DNA from: Arenibaculum pallidiluteum
Lineage (GTDB): Bacteria > Pseudomonadota > Alphaproteobacteria > Azospirillales > Azospirillaceae
Direction: 5' to 3'
DNA length: 64,000 bases
Assembly: GCF_017355985.1 (NCBI RefSeq)
Contig: NZ_JAFIQU010000002.1
Span: 372,001-436,000, forward strand
Shown here: positions 9,330 through 18,190 of the stretch, piece by piece
Layout of the letters: each line of letters begins with the position of its first letter
How positions within the stretch are numbered: the first letter of the stretch is position 1
Made by a program: the position numbers and the translations under genes
The notes under the pieces: generated by a model
What the model was told of the DNA's origin: nothing
Database searches by the model: none
Seen by the model: the letters and a program-made list of their open reading frames with translations, nothing else

Positions 9330-9440
9330 GCCCGGTCTCCCGATCGTCCCATGCCTCGCAATCCAAACACCTCGGCCGGATCGCCGTTTCAAGACCAGCA
9401 TTCCGTTTGCATTGCGGCAACCGGCCCCATAGGTTGCGGG

Positions 9441-9613
9441 CGACGGTTCCCCTTGGGGATCAAAAGGGAACGCGGTGGGGGCTCCGGCCCGAAGCCGCGG
9501 CTGCCCCCGCAACTGTAAGCGGCGAGTCCTCCGTCATCATCCGCCACTGGGAACTCGGGACCCGGGAAGGCGACGGAAGGGCGGCGACCCGCGAGCCAGG
9601 AGACCTGCCGTCG
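9441..9613 (+). promoter_or_regulatory. Cobalamin (B12) riboswitch
   Basis: The aptamer is recognised by ordered consensus blocks: GGGAACGCGGTG near 9467-9478, CCCCCGCAACTGTAAGCGG at 9504-9522, GCCACTGG at 9543-9550, GGGAAGG at 9564-9570, and the B12 box AGCCAGGAGACCTGCC at 9594-9609. The closing P1 stem pairs CGACGG at 9441-9446 with CCGTCG at 9608-9613. It lies about 120 bases upstream of btuB. Adenosylcobalamin binding in this class normally shuts off the downstream transport genes. The 120-base interval to btuB would hold the expression platform; I could not resolve its hairpin. Confidence 0.95.
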
Positions 9614-9733
9614 ACCGTGGTCACACGCGGAAACGTCGGGCGGGGTGCACCGATCGTGGACGAACCTTCGGCCGCCAGGGCCGGGGCGAGACCTGTCGCG
9701 GTGACGTGCCACCTCTGCCGCCCGAGGTCTCCC

Positions 9734-11698
9734 ATGCATGATTGCGCCGGACTGCCGGCCCGTTTCGCCACCACAGCGCGTCTTCGCACGCTCCTGGTGC
9801 TCGCCCCCGTCGCCGGCGCGGCATCGCTGCCGTCCCTCGCCTGGGGACAGGAGCCGCCCGCGGCGCCCGTACTGCTGGATCCGGTCTCTGTCACGGCCAA
9901 CCTCGTGCCCACGACGGCCGAAGCGGTCGGCAGCGCGGTGACGGTCTTCCGCGCCGAGGAGCTGGAGGCGCGCCAGACCCGGACCGTCGCCGACGTGCTG
10001 CGCGAGGTTCCCGGCGTCGCCCTCAACCGCTCGGGCCCTGCCGGGCAGCTCACGCGGCTGCGTATCCGCGGATCCGAAAGCAACCAGACGCTCGTCGTGA
10101 TCGACGGGATCAAGGCCAACGACCCCTCGGCCGAATCCGAGTTCGACTTCGCGCATCTGATGGCCGAGGAGGTCGACCGGGTCGAGGTCCTGCGCGGCCC
10201 GCAAAGCGCGCTCTACGGCTCCGAGGCGCTCGGCGGCGTCGTGAACATCGTGACCAGGCGCGGGGCCGGGCGCCCCGGCTCCGGCACAGGCGCCGAGGCC
10301 ACGGCGGAGGGGGGCTCCTTCGGGACGCGCCGCGGCCACGCGGCCGTCGGCAGCTCGGGAGAGACCTACGATTTCCGGCTCGGCGGCATGGGCTTCCGGA
10401 CCGACGGCGTCTCGGTCGCGGACGCGCGAAACGGCAATACCGAACGCGACGGCTACCGCAACACCACCGGCTTCGCGAGCTTCGGCCTTCGGCCCTCCGA
10501 GCGGCTGGAGCTCTCGCTGGTCGGCCGGTACACGGACTACCGGACGGAGACCGACGGCTTCGTGGGCGGCCCGGGCGCCGTCGACGACGATTCGGACACG
10601 GTCGGCCGGCAGCTGTTCGGGCGGGCCGAGGCGAAGGCTAGGCTGCTCGACGGCCGCTGGGAGCATGTGGCCGGCGCCTCGGTGGCCGACCACGACCGCG
10701 ACTATCGCGGCGCCGGGGCCGTGACCGCCCGCTACGAGGGGCGGACGACGCGCCTCGACTACCGGACCAGCCTGCTCTTCGACACCCCGGCCGCGGCCGA
10801 TGCCGCCCATGCCGTGACGCTGGCGGTCCAGCGGGAGCGGAGCGAGGCGGTCTCGACCAGCGCCTGGTCGAGCTTCGAGCGGTCGATCGATTCGACGGGC
10901 TTCGTCGGCCAGTACCAGGCGACCCTCCTCGAGAGCCTGACGCTGACGGGCGCGCTGCGCCACGACGAGAACGAGCTGTTCGAGGACGCCACGACCTACC
11001 GCCTGACCGGCGCCTACGCCATGGCGGAGACCGGGACGAAGCTGCGCGCCTCGCTGGGCACCGGCGTCAAGAACCCGACGCTGTTCGAGCTCTACGGCTA
11101 TACCGGCACCTACCGGGGCAACCCCGCGCTCGCCCCGGAGCGGGGCCGCGGCTGGGATTTCGGCGTCGAGCAGGAGGTTCCCGGCCTTCCCATGCGCGTC
11201 GAGGCCACCTGGTTCGACCAGCGGATCTCCGACCTCATCACGGGGACAGGGATCAGCTCGGTCAACCTGCCGGGCGAGTCGCGGATCCACGGCCTCGAGC
11301 TCGGCCTGTCTGCCCGGCCCGTCGAGGCGGTCACCCTCCGCGCCGCCTACACCCTCGCCCAGGGCGAGGACGCGACCGGCGCCCGGCTCGTCCACCAGCC
11401 CCGCCACGTCGCCAGCCTGGACGTCACATGGCGTCTTCTCGACGACAGGGCGACGGCGAATCTCGGCGTCGTCTACAACGGACGGCAGGACGACTGGGCC
11501 TATGACGCGGCCTACGACAGGTCGATGCTGGGATTGGAGGGCTATACGCTCGTGAACCTCGCGGCATCCTACCGGGTCACGGAGACGACCGAGCTCTTCG
11601 GCCGGGTCGAGAACCTCTTCGACGCCCGGTATCAGGAGGTCTTCACCTACGGCGCCCCGGGCCGCGCGGCCTATGCCGGGCTGAGGATCGCCTATTGA
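9734..11698 (+). CDS. btuB: TonB-dependent vitamin B12 receptor BtuB
   Basis: This outer-membrane receptor of 654 residues imports cobalamin with TonB energy. A signal peptide ends near LAWGQE. The TonB box is read as DPVSVTA soon after, then a plug domain (ELEARQTRTVADVLREVPGV, the LRIRGS region, and LRGPQSALYGSEALGGVVNI), then a beta barrel ending in an aromatic residue (AGLRIAY). Start ATG 9734 gives the proper signal peptide; the frame extends upstream only because it stays open through the riboswitch. The riboswitch and the following B12 ABC importer fix the substrate as a corrinoid. Confidence 0.92.
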   Translation: MHDCAGLPARFATTARLRTLLVLAPVAGAASLPSLAWGQEPPAAPVLLDPVSVTANLVPTTAEAVGSAVTVFRAEELEARQTRTVADVLREVPGVALNRSGPAGQLTRLRIRGSESNQTLVVIDGIKANDPSAESEFDFAHLMAEEVDRVEVLRGPQSALYGSEALGGVVNIVTRRGAGRPGSGTGAEATAEGGSFGTRRGHAAVGSSGETYDFRLGGMGFRTDGVSVADARNGNTERDGYRNTTGFASFGLRPSERLELSLVGRYTDYRTETDGFVGGPGAVDDDSDTVGRQLFGRAEAKARLLDGRWEHVAGASVADHDRDYRGAGAVTARYEGRTTRLDYRTSLLFDTPAAADAAHAVTLAVQRERSEAVSTSAWSSFERSIDSTGFVGQYQATLLESLTLTGALRHDENELFEDATTYRLTGAYAMAETGTKLRASLGTGVKNPTLFELYGYTGTYRGNPALAPERGRGWDFGVEQEVPGLPMRVEATWFDQRISDLITGTGISSVNLPGESRIHGLELGLSARPVEAVTLRAAYTLAQGEDATGARLVHQPRHVASLDVTWRLLDDRATANLGVVYNGRQDDWAYDAAYDRSMLGLEGYTLVNLAASYRVTETTELFGRVENLFDARYQEVFTYGAPGRAAYAGLRIAY

Positions 11699-12582
11699 TG
11701 GCCAGGCGGCTCCTCGGTGTGGTGCTGGCCGGACTGGTGCTGGCCGGATTGGTGCCGACCGGCCCGGCGCTGGCCTCGTCCAGGACCGCCGCGGCGGGAC
11801 CGCGGCGCATCGTGTCGCTGAACCTGTGCGCGGACGAGCTCCTGGTCCGCCTCGCCGACCGCGAGCAGATCGCCTCCGTGACCTGGCTCGCGCGCGATCC
11901 ACGCGCCTCGACCGTAGCGGCGGCGGCCGCGGACCTGCCCGTCAACCACGGCATGACCGAGGAGATCGCGGCGGCCCGGCCGGACCTGGTGCTTGTCGGC
12001 CGGCACACGACGCGGACGCCGGTCGCCCTGCTCCGGCGGCTCGGCATCACGGTCGTCGAGCTCGACCTTCCGCGCAGCCTCGATGACGTGCGCGCCCAGA
12101 TCCGCGCGGTCGCCGCGGCCGTCGGGCACCCCGCGCGCGGCGAGGCGGCGGTCGCGGCGCTCGACCGCCATCTCGCCGCCGTGGCCGCCCCTGCCCCCGC
12201 CCCTGATCCTGGACCCGTGCCGGGCGCGCGGGCCCTGGTCCTGCGCCCGGCCGGGTACACGGTCGGGCCGGGTTCGCTGGTGGACACGATCCTGGAGCGG
12301 GCAGGCCTGCGCAACGTCGCTGCCGAGCTCGGCATCGACGGCTACGGCCAGGTCCCGCTGGAGACCGTGGTCATGGCGGGCGCGGAGGTGCTGGTCGTGG
12401 ACGGCGAGGCGGAATCCCCGTCGCTGGCGACCGAGATCCTGGGCCATCCGGTGATCGGCCGGCTTGCGGGCCGCGTCAGGCTGGTTCCGGTTCCCGTGCG
12501 GCTCTGGGCCTGCGGCGGCCCGCAGGTCGCCGACGCGGTCCGCATTCTGGCCGCGGCAGCCCGCCAGGATTCCGCGCCATGA
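11698..12582 (+). CDS. btuF: Cobalamin ABC transporter periplasmic binding protein, BtuF-like
   Basis: The product is a 294-residue periplasmic binding protein of the iron/B12 (BtuF-FepB) class. It has a signal peptide with repeated LVLAGLVLAG, then RRIVSLNLCADELLVRLADREQI typical of BtuF-like proteins. It lacks strong iron-siderophore features. The ATG overlaps the btuB stop (TGATG), and the gene's own stop overlaps btuC (ATGA), so the four genes are one coupled operon under the riboswitch. A siderophore binding role is excluded mainly by this context. Confidence 0.85.
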   Translation: MARRLLGVVLAGLVLAGLVPTGPALASSRTAAAGPRRIVSLNLCADELLVRLADREQIASVTWLARDPRASTVAAAAADLPVNHGMTEEIAAARPDLVLVGRHTTRTPVALLRRLGITVVELDLPRSLDDVRAQIRAVAAAVGHPARGEAAVAALDRHLAAVAAPAPAPDPGPVPGARALVLRPAGYTVGPGSLVDTILERAGLRNVAAELGIDGYGQVPLETVVMAGAEVLVVDGEAESPSLATEILGHPVIGRLAGRVRLVPVPVRLWACGGPQVADAVRILAAAARQDSAP

Positions 12583-13580
12583 GCGGGCGGGGCCGGCACG
12601 GCCTGCTCGCCACGGCGCTCGGCGCCCTCGCGCTCCTGTGCGCGGCGGCCTCGACGATGGTCGGCTACGCGCCGCTCGACGTGGCCGCCGCCGCAGGGGA
12701 TCTCCTGTCCGGCCGCGACACGCTCGGGGCGCTGGTCCTGCTCGAGCTGCGGGTGCCGCGCGCGCTGCTCGGCCTGCTCGTCGGCTTCAGCCTGGGGATC
12801 GCGGGGGCCGCGATGCAAGGGCTGCTGCGCAACCCGCTGGCGGAGCCCGGCATCGTCGGCGTCTCCGGCGCGGCGGCCCTCGGCGCCGTGCTGGTCTTCT
12901 ACTTCGGCGCGGCCGGCGCCTTCTCCCTGGCCCTGCCGCTCGGCGGGATCGCGGGCGCCGCGGCGGCGGCCGGCGCGCTGCTCGCGCTCGCCCGCGGGAA
13001 CACCGGCACGACGGCTCTGATCCTGGCTGGCGTTGCGGTCAACAGCCTTGCGGGCGCGCTGACCTCGCTCGCCCTGAACCTGTCGCCGAGCCCCTATGCG
13101 GCGCTCGAGATCGTGTTCTGGCTGATGGGCTCACTGGCCGACCGCAGCCTGGCGCATGTCGGACTGGTCATCGCCCCCATGGCCGCGGGATGGCTGCTTC
13201 TCCTGCGGGCGGCGCCCGCACTGGACGCCCTGACGCTCGGCGAGGACGTGGCCGCGAGCCTCGGCTTCGATCTCCGCCGTCTGCGCGCCGGGCTGATCGC
13301 CGGCACCGCCCTGGCCGTCGGCAGCGCCGTCTCGGTGAGCGGCGCGGTCGGCTTCGTCGGCCTCGTCGTGCCGCATCTCCTGCGCCCGCTCGTCGGGCAG
13401 AAGCCGGGACAGCTGCTCCTCGTCAGCGGGCTCGGCGGCGCCGTGCTGACCCTGGTCGCGGATACGGGCCTTCGCCTCCTGCCGGTTCGGCCCGAGCTCA
13501 AGCTCGGCGTCGTCACCGCCATCCTGGGCGCGCCGTTTCTCCTGCACCTCCTGCTGCGGACGAGGAACCCGAACCCGTGA
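12579..13580 (+). CDS. btuC: Cobalamin ABC transporter permease, BtuC-like (FecCD family)
   Basis: This inner-membrane permease of 333 residues belongs to the FecCD/BtuC family, which forms a dimer with about ten helices per subunit. Family hallmarks are LRVPRALLGLLVGFSLGIAG followed by MQGLLRNPLAEPGIVGVSGAA, and SGAVGFVGLVVPHLLR late in the protein, where the coupling helix contacts the ATPase. It overlaps btuF by four bases and the ATPase gene by four bases. Confidence 0.9.
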   Translation: MSGRGRHGLLATALGALALLCAAASTMVGYAPLDVAAAAGDLLSGRDTLGALVLLELRVPRALLGLLVGFSLGIAGAAMQGLLRNPLAEPGIVGVSGAAALGAVLVFYFGAAGAFSLALPLGGIAGAAAAAGALLALARGNTGTTALILAGVAVNSLAGALTSLALNLSPSPYAALEIVFWLMGSLADRSLAHVGLVIAPMAAGWLLLLRAAPALDALTLGEDVAASLGFDLRRLRAGLIAGTALAVGSAVSVSGAVGFVGLVVPHLLRPLVGQKPGQLLLVSGLGGAVLTLVADTGLRLLPVRPELKLGVVTAILGAPFLLHLLLRTRNPNP

Positions 13581-14359
13581 ACATCGAGGCGCGCGGCATC
13601 ACCGTGGAGAAGGGCGGATCGGCGATCCTGTCGGGCCTCGACCTTTCGGTCCGCCCTGGAGAGCTGCTCGGGCTCGTCGGGCCGAACGGGGCCGGCAAGT
13701 CGACGCTCCTGCGCGTGCTGGCGGGGATCGAGCCTCCGACGGCAGGCGCCGTCCTGTACGACGGCGCGCGCAGCGTCGGCGGACCGGCCCTCGCGCGGCG
13801 GCTCGCCTATCTCCCGCAGGGCGGAGAGGTGAACTGGTCCGTGACCGTCGAGGACGCGGTGGCGCTCGGCCGTCTCCCGCATCGGGGCCTCGACACTGCG
13901 CGGGACGCGGCGGCCATCGCGGCGGCCATGGCTGCGACCGGTGTGGCTGCGCTGAAGGACAGGCGCATCGATACCCTGTCGGGCGGCGAGCGCATGCGGA
14001 CGCTGCTTGCCCGGGCGCTGGCGGTTGAGGCCGAGATCCTTCTGGCCGACGAGCCCATCGCGGCGCTGGACCCGGCAAGCCAGCTCGACGCCATGGCGCT
14101 GCTGCGGCGCCTGGCCCGGGCCGGCACCGGCGTGGTGGCGGTGCTTCACGACCTCTCCCTCGCAGTCCGGTGGTGCGACCGCCTGGTGCTGATGGCCACG
14201 GGCTCGGTGGTCGCCGAGGGTGCGCCCTCCGCGGTCCTGGACGCTCGCAACCTGGCGGAGATCTTCGGGATCGAGGCCCTCCGCACGGAATGGGAGGGAC
14301 AGCCCGTCGTGGTGCCCTGGCGCCGCGCCGAACGCACCGGCCGCACCGGACCAGGTTGA
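13577..14359 (+). CDS. btuD: Cobalamin ABC transporter ATPase, BtuD-like
   Basis: This 260-residue ABC ATPase energises the BtuC permease. Walker A GPNGAGKST, signature LSGGERMR, Walker B ILLADEPIAALDP and the switch His in LHDLS are all present. I use GTG 13577, which overlaps the btuC stop as GTGA; the frame is open upstream through btuC but that stretch has no domain. It ends the B12 uptake operon and is convergent with the LysR gene, 25 bases apart. Confidence 0.9.
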   Translation: MNIEARGITVEKGGSAILSGLDLSVRPGELLGLVGPNGAGKSTLLRVLAGIEPPTAGAVLYDGARSVGGPALARRLAYLPQGGEVNWSVTVEDAVALGRLPHRGLDTARDAAAIAAAMAATGVAALKDRRIDTLSGGERMRTLLARALAVEAEILLADEPIAALDPASQLDAMALLRRLARAGTGVVAVLHDLSLAVRWCDRLVLMATGSVVAEGAPSAVLDARNLAEIFGIEALRTEWEGQPVVVPWRRAERTGRTGPG

Positions 14360-14384
14360 GGCCGGGCGCGGCGGCCGCGGCTCC

Positions 14385-15260
14385 TCAGGCGGCCAGCTCG
14401 CGCGCGATGTCCAGGAAGGCGCGCACGACCGCCAGCCGCCGGCGCTCGCGCAGGCAGACCACGGATTCCTCCATCACCACCGGCGCTCCGGCGATGGGGA
14501 CGGCAGACAGCCGCCGGTCCTCGACGAACTCGGCGGCCGAGACGTAGCCGACCCCGAGCCCCGCCGCGACCGCCTCCAGCACCGCCTCGCGGCTCTCGAT
14601 CTCCAGCACGGCGGCGGGCACGATCCCGGCCTCGGCCAGGGCGCGCTCGACCAGCAGGCGCGTCATGGAGCCCTGCTCGCGCTGGACCAGGCGTTCGGCC
14701 CGGATCTCGTCCAGGGGGACCGCGGCCCAACCGGCGAAGCGATGGTCGCGCGGCACCAGCAGCATCACGGGGTCCCTGCGGAAGGGCAGGACGGCGAGGC
14801 GCGGATCCGCGGGATCGCCGGCCAGCACGGCCACGTCGATCCGGGTGTCCAGCAGCCCCTGCAGCAGATTCCTGGAATTGCCGACCGACAGCGTCACGGT
14901 CGGGCCAGGATGGCGGCGGGCGAAGGCTGCCAGCAGCGGAACGGCGTGGAACGGCCCGTCGGCCCCGATGGCGAGGGTCCCGCCTTCCAGGTGGCGCACG
15001 CCGGCCAGCAGCTCCAGCGCCTCCTGCTCGGCGGCGAAGAGGCGGCGCGTCACGGCGAAGAGGCTCTGCCCGATCTCGGTCGGCGTCACCGAGCGCCGCG
15101 ACCGGTCGAGCAGCGTGACCCCGTGGGCCGCCTCCAGCGCCCGGACCTCCTGCGAAAGCGTCGGCTGCGTCACGTTCAGCAGGCGGGCCGCCCGGGTGAA
15201 GCTGCCCTCGGCCGCGACCGCGTGGAAGGCACGGAGATGGGCATGGTTTATGGATGCCAT
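14385..15260 (-). CDS. LysR-family regulator of the phosphonate operon
   Basis: The 291-residue protein has an N-terminal LysR helix-turn-helix (residues about 5-64: FHAVAAEGSFTRAARLLNVTQPTLSQEVRALE) and a two-lobed effector domain. It diverges from phnWX, the classic arrangement for an activator of 2-aminoethylphosphonate breakdown. A perfect palindrome, TCTATGC-CT-GCATAGA at 15260-15275, begins at the first base of its own start codon and lies upstream of phnW, consistent with autoregulation and divergent control. The effector is inferred, not seen. Confidence 0.88.
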   Translation of the reverse strand: MASINHAHLRAFHAVAAEGSFTRAARLLNVTQPTLSQEVRALEAAHGVTLLDRSRRSVTPTEIGQSLFAVTRRLFAAEQEALELLAGVRHLEGGTLAIGADGPFHAVPLLAAFARRHPGPTVTLSVGNSRNLLQGLLDTRIDVAVLAGDPADPRLAVLPFRRDPVMLLVPRDHRFAGWAAVPLDEIRAERLVQREQGSMTRLLVERALAEAGIVPAAVLEIESREAVLEAVAAGLGVGYVSAAEFVEDRRLSAVPIAGAPVVMEESVVCLRERRRLAVVRAFLDIARELAA

Positions 15261-15275
15261 CTATGCCTGCATAGA
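15260..15275. promoter_or_regulatory. Palindromic LysR operator candidate
   Basis: TCTATGC-CT-GCATAGA is a perfect 7-2-7 inverted repeat in the LysR/phnW divergent gap. It contains a T-N11-A core as LysR proteins prefer and touches the regulator's start codon at 15258-15260. Confidence 0.6.
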
Positions 15276-15349
15276 CAGAATGGATTTGAGCAATGCTAGG
15301 ACGGGTGGTCTCATCGGTCCAGCCCTTCAACCGGTTCCGAGGCGTGCCC

Positions 15350-16459
15350 ATGTCCGACCCCTTCCTGCTGACGCCCGGCCCGCTCACGACCTCGGCCACC
15401 GTGAAGCAGGCGATGCTCCGGGACTGGGGCTCCAGGGACGGCGCCTTCATCGCCATGAACGCCCGCGTCCGCGAGCGTCTGGCCGGGCTCGCCGGCGCCG
15501 GCGAGACCCATGTGGCGGTGCCGCTGCAGGGATCCGGCACCTTCGCCGTCGAGGCGATGATCGGCACGCTGGTGCCGCGCTCGGGAAAGCTGCTGGTGCT
15601 CGTGAACGGCGCCTATGGGCACCGCATGGCGCGCATGGCCGCGGTGATGGGGCGCGCCGTCGCCATCCTGGAGGTGCCGGAGGACCGGCCTGTCGATCCC
15701 GCCGCGCTCGACCGGGCGCTGGCTGCGGACACCGCGCTGAGCCACGTGGCCGTCGTCCACTGCGAAACCACCTCGGGCATCCTGAACCCCGTCGCCGAGG
15801 TGGCCGGCATCGTCGCGGCCCACGGGCGCGCGCTGCTGATCGATTCCATGAGCGCCTTCGGCGCGCTTCCCGTCGATGCGCGGACGGTTCCCTTCACGGC
15901 GCTGGCTGCGTCCTCCAACAAATGCCTAGAGGGCGTTCCGGGCATGGGCTTCGTGATCGTGCGCCGGGACGCGCTGGCGGCGGCCGGGGGCAACGCCCAT
16001 TCACTGAGCCTGGACCTCCACGACCAGGCCCGCGGCTTCGAGGCCAATGCCCAGTGGCGCTTCACCCCGCCAACCCATGTGCTGGCCGCCTTCTCCCAGG
16101 CGCTGGACGAGCATGCGGCCGAGGGCGGCGTCGAGGGGCGCGGCGCGCGCTATGCCGGCAACTGCCGGATCCTGGTCGAGGGCATGCGCACCCTGGGCTT
16201 CCAGACGCTGCTGCCCGACGCGCTGCAGGCCCCGATCATCGTGACTTTCCGGATGCCGCGCGACCCCGCCTTCGCCTTCCAGGCCTTCTACGACCGGCTG
16301 CGCGAGCGCGGCTTCGTGATCTACCCCGGCAAGCTGACGGTGGCCGACAGCTTCCGCATCGGCTGCATCGGCCGCCTCGGCCTGGCCGAGATGCGCGCCG
16401 CCCTCGACGCAGTCCGCGCGACGCTGGCCGAGATGGGCGTCTCCTCCGGCGCCCCCTGA
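15350..16459 (+). CDS. phnW: 2-aminoethylphosphonate--pyruvate transaminase
   Basis: PhnW moves the amino group of 2-aminoethylphosphonate to pyruvate, giving phosphonoacetaldehyde and alanine. The 369-residue class V aminotransferase has LLTPGPLTTSATVKQAML at the start, LLIDSMSAFGALP with the cofactor Asp near residue 165, and the PLP lysine at about residue 191 in SSNKCLEGVPG. ATG 15350 has GAGG upstream; a longer in-frame start at 15293 is unlikely. phnX follows after 29 bases and takes its product. Confidence 0.93.
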   Translation: MSDPFLLTPGPLTTSATVKQAMLRDWGSRDGAFIAMNARVRERLAGLAGAGETHVAVPLQGSGTFAVEAMIGTLVPRSGKLLVLVNGAYGHRMARMAAVMGRAVAILEVPEDRPVDPAALDRALAADTALSHVAVVHCETTSGILNPVAEVAGIVAAHGRALLIDSMSAFGALPVDARTVPFTALAASSNKCLEGVPGMGFVIVRRDALAAAGGNAHSLSLDLHDQARGFEANAQWRFTPPTHVLAAFSQALDEHAAEGGVEGRGARYAGNCRILVEGMRTLGFQTLLPDALQAPIIVTFRMPRDPAFAFQAFYDRLRERGFVIYPGKLTVADSFRIGCIGRLGLAEMRAALDAVRATLAEMGVSSGAP

Positions 16460-16488
16460 AGCCCGCCCATCCCACTGGAGAAGGCATC

Positions 16489-17319
16489 ATGAGCCACACC
16501 TACACGCGGCGCTACACGGGGCCGCTCAGGGCCGTCATCCTGGATTGGGCGGGGACCACCGTGGATTTCGGCTGCCTCGCCCCCGCCGCCGCCTTCATGG
16601 AGGCCTTCCGCCAGTCCGGAGTGGAGATCACGCTGGAGCAGGCGCGCGCGCCCATGGGCATGGCCAAGTGGCACCACATCCAGGCCATCACGCGCATGCC
16701 CGCCGTCGCCGCGGCCTGGACCGGGCGCCATGGCGCCGCGCCCGGCGATGCCGATGTGGACGCGCTCTACGAACGGTTCCTGCCCCTGCAGGTCTCCGTC
16801 GTCGGCGAGCATGCCGGGCTGATCCCCGGCGCCGCCGAGGCCGTCGCGGCCATGCGGGCGCGCGGCCTCAGGATCGGGTCGACGACAGGCTATCCGCGGG
16901 TGGTCATGGACGTGGTCGCGGCCGCTGCGGCCCGCCAGGGCTACGAGCCCGACTGCACGGTCTGCGCGGGCGAGACGCCGCTGGGCCGCCCCGGTCCCTT
17001 CATGGCGCTGAAATGCCTGATCGAGCTCTCGGTATCGCCGGTCGAGGCCTGCGTTAAGATCGGCGATACGACCGTCGACGTCGAGGAAGGGCTGAACGCC
17101 GGCATGTGGACCATCGCGGTGGCCGACACCGGCAACGAGGTCGGCCTGCCGCTCGATGCTTGGCAGGCGCTGGACGCGGGGCGCCGGGCCGCCCTGAGCG
17201 CGGCGGCCGTGGACAGGCTCCGCCGGGCCGGAGCCCACTACGTGGTGCCCAGCCTGGCCGAGGCCCTGCCGCTGCTCGACGCCATCGAGGCCCGCCTCGC
17301 CCGCGGCGAGAAGCCCTGA
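16489..17319 (+). CDS. phnX: Phosphonoacetaldehyde hydrolase
   Basis: PhnX splits the C-P bond of phosphonoacetaldehyde to acetaldehyde and phosphate. The 276-residue HAD-fold enzyme has the nucleophile motif DWAGTTVD (Asp19), the Schiff-base lysine in MGMAKWHH (Lys60), STTGYPR in motif II, and KIGDTTVDVEEGLNAG in motif IV. Both special residues sit seven positions after those of the well-known Bacillus enzyme, so catalysis should be intact. The GGAGAAGG ribosome binding site is strong. It is the second gene of the operon; a transporter gene follows eight bases after its stop. Confidence 0.94.
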   Translation: MSHTYTRRYTGPLRAVILDWAGTTVDFGCLAPAAAFMEAFRQSGVEITLEQARAPMGMAKWHHIQAITRMPAVAAAWTGRHGAAPGDADVDALYERFLPLQVSVVGEHAGLIPGAAEAVAAMRARGLRIGSTTGYPRVVMDVVAAAAARQGYEPDCTVCAGETPLGRPGPFMALKCLIELSVSPVEACVKIGDTTVDVEEGLNAGMWTIAVADTGNEVGLPLDAWQALDAGRRAALSAAAVDRLRRAGAHYVVPSLAEALPLLDAIEARLARGEKP

Positions 17320-17327
17320 CCGGGACC

Positions 17328-18173
17328 ATGACGCTGCCCCTGGCGGGGCTGGTGCTGCTCTCGGCGGCGCTGCACCCGCTGTGGAACGCGCTGGTCAAGC
17401 GCGACGCCAGCCCCGCAGGCGCCTTCCTCGGCCTCGCCGCGGTGCTGGCCGCGATCGGCCTGGTCCAGGTCGCGGCGGGCGGCGGCGCGATCTGCCCGCC
17501 GCCGGGAACCTGGCCGCTCCTGGCCGCCTCGGTCGCGGGCCAGACGGTCTACGGCGTCGCCCTGGTGACGGCGCTGCGGCGCGGCGACCTGTCGGCCTAC
17601 TATCCGCTGGTGCGGTCATCCCCTGTCGCCATCGTGGCCTATGGCTGGCTGTTCGAGGGACAGAGCTACGGCTGGCCCCTGCTGGCCGGGATCGCCCTGG
17701 TCCTTGCCGGGGGCTACGCCCTCCAGACCGGCCCAGGCCGGCGGGTGCACGATCCGCGGACGCTTGCGGCGGCGGTGATCGCCATGCTGGGCACCGCCGT
17801 CTACTCGGTGGCGGACGGAGCCGCCATGCGGCACATGACGCCCGAGGCGCTGCTGTTCTGGACACAGCTCGGCGCGATCCCGCCCCTCACCCTGGGGTTC
17901 CGCCTCGCCGGAGCTCCGATCCGCGGCGGCGGCCGGGGCGCCCTGCCGCGGGCGCTTGCCGGGGGCGCGATCAGCTATGCGTCATACTACCTGATCCTCC
18001 TGGCCTACGGGCTCGGCGGCGACGTCGCGGCGGTCGCCAGCGTGCGCCAGGCCTCGATCCCGATGGCCGTGCTCGTCGGCGCCCTGTGGTTGGGCGAGCC
18101 GGCGCTGGGCCGGCGGCTCGGCGCCTCCCTGCTGGTGGCCTTCGGCATCGTGCTGATCGTGCTCGGCCGATAG
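17328..18173 (+). CDS. DMT-superfamily (EamA) transporter, in phosphonate operon
   Basis: This 281-residue membrane protein has about ten hydrophobic helices in two EamA repeats, with typical HPLWNALVKRDASP at the start, GDLSAYYPLVRSSPV mid-repeat and GEPALGRRLGASLLVAFGIVLI at the end. It begins eight bases after phnX and so is likely co-transcribed. DMT proteins carry metabolites across the inner membrane. I infer a role in moving aminoethylphosphonate or its alanine/acetaldehyde by-products; the family alone does not tell. No phosphonate ABC importer is present. Confidence 0.82.
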   Translation: MTLPLAGLVLLSAALHPLWNALVKRDASPAGAFLGLAAVLAAIGLVQVAAGGGAICPPPGTWPLLAASVAGQTVYGVALVTALRRGDLSAYYPLVRSSPVAIVAYGWLFEGQSYGWPLLAGIALVLAGGYALQTGPGRRVHDPRTLAAAVIAMLGTAVYSVADGAAMRHMTPEALLFWTQLGAIPPLTLGFRLAGAPIRGGGRGALPRALAGGAISYASYYLILLAYGLGGDVAAVASVRQASIPMAVLVGALWLGEPALGRRLGASLLVAFGIVLIVLGR

Positions 18174-18190
18174 GCCGCCCGGGAACCACC

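Noticed and set aside
12464..13576. Upstream extension of btuD through btuC
   Set aside because: Out of frame with btuC and without domains; GTG 13577 overlaps the btuC stop and starts the ATPase directly.
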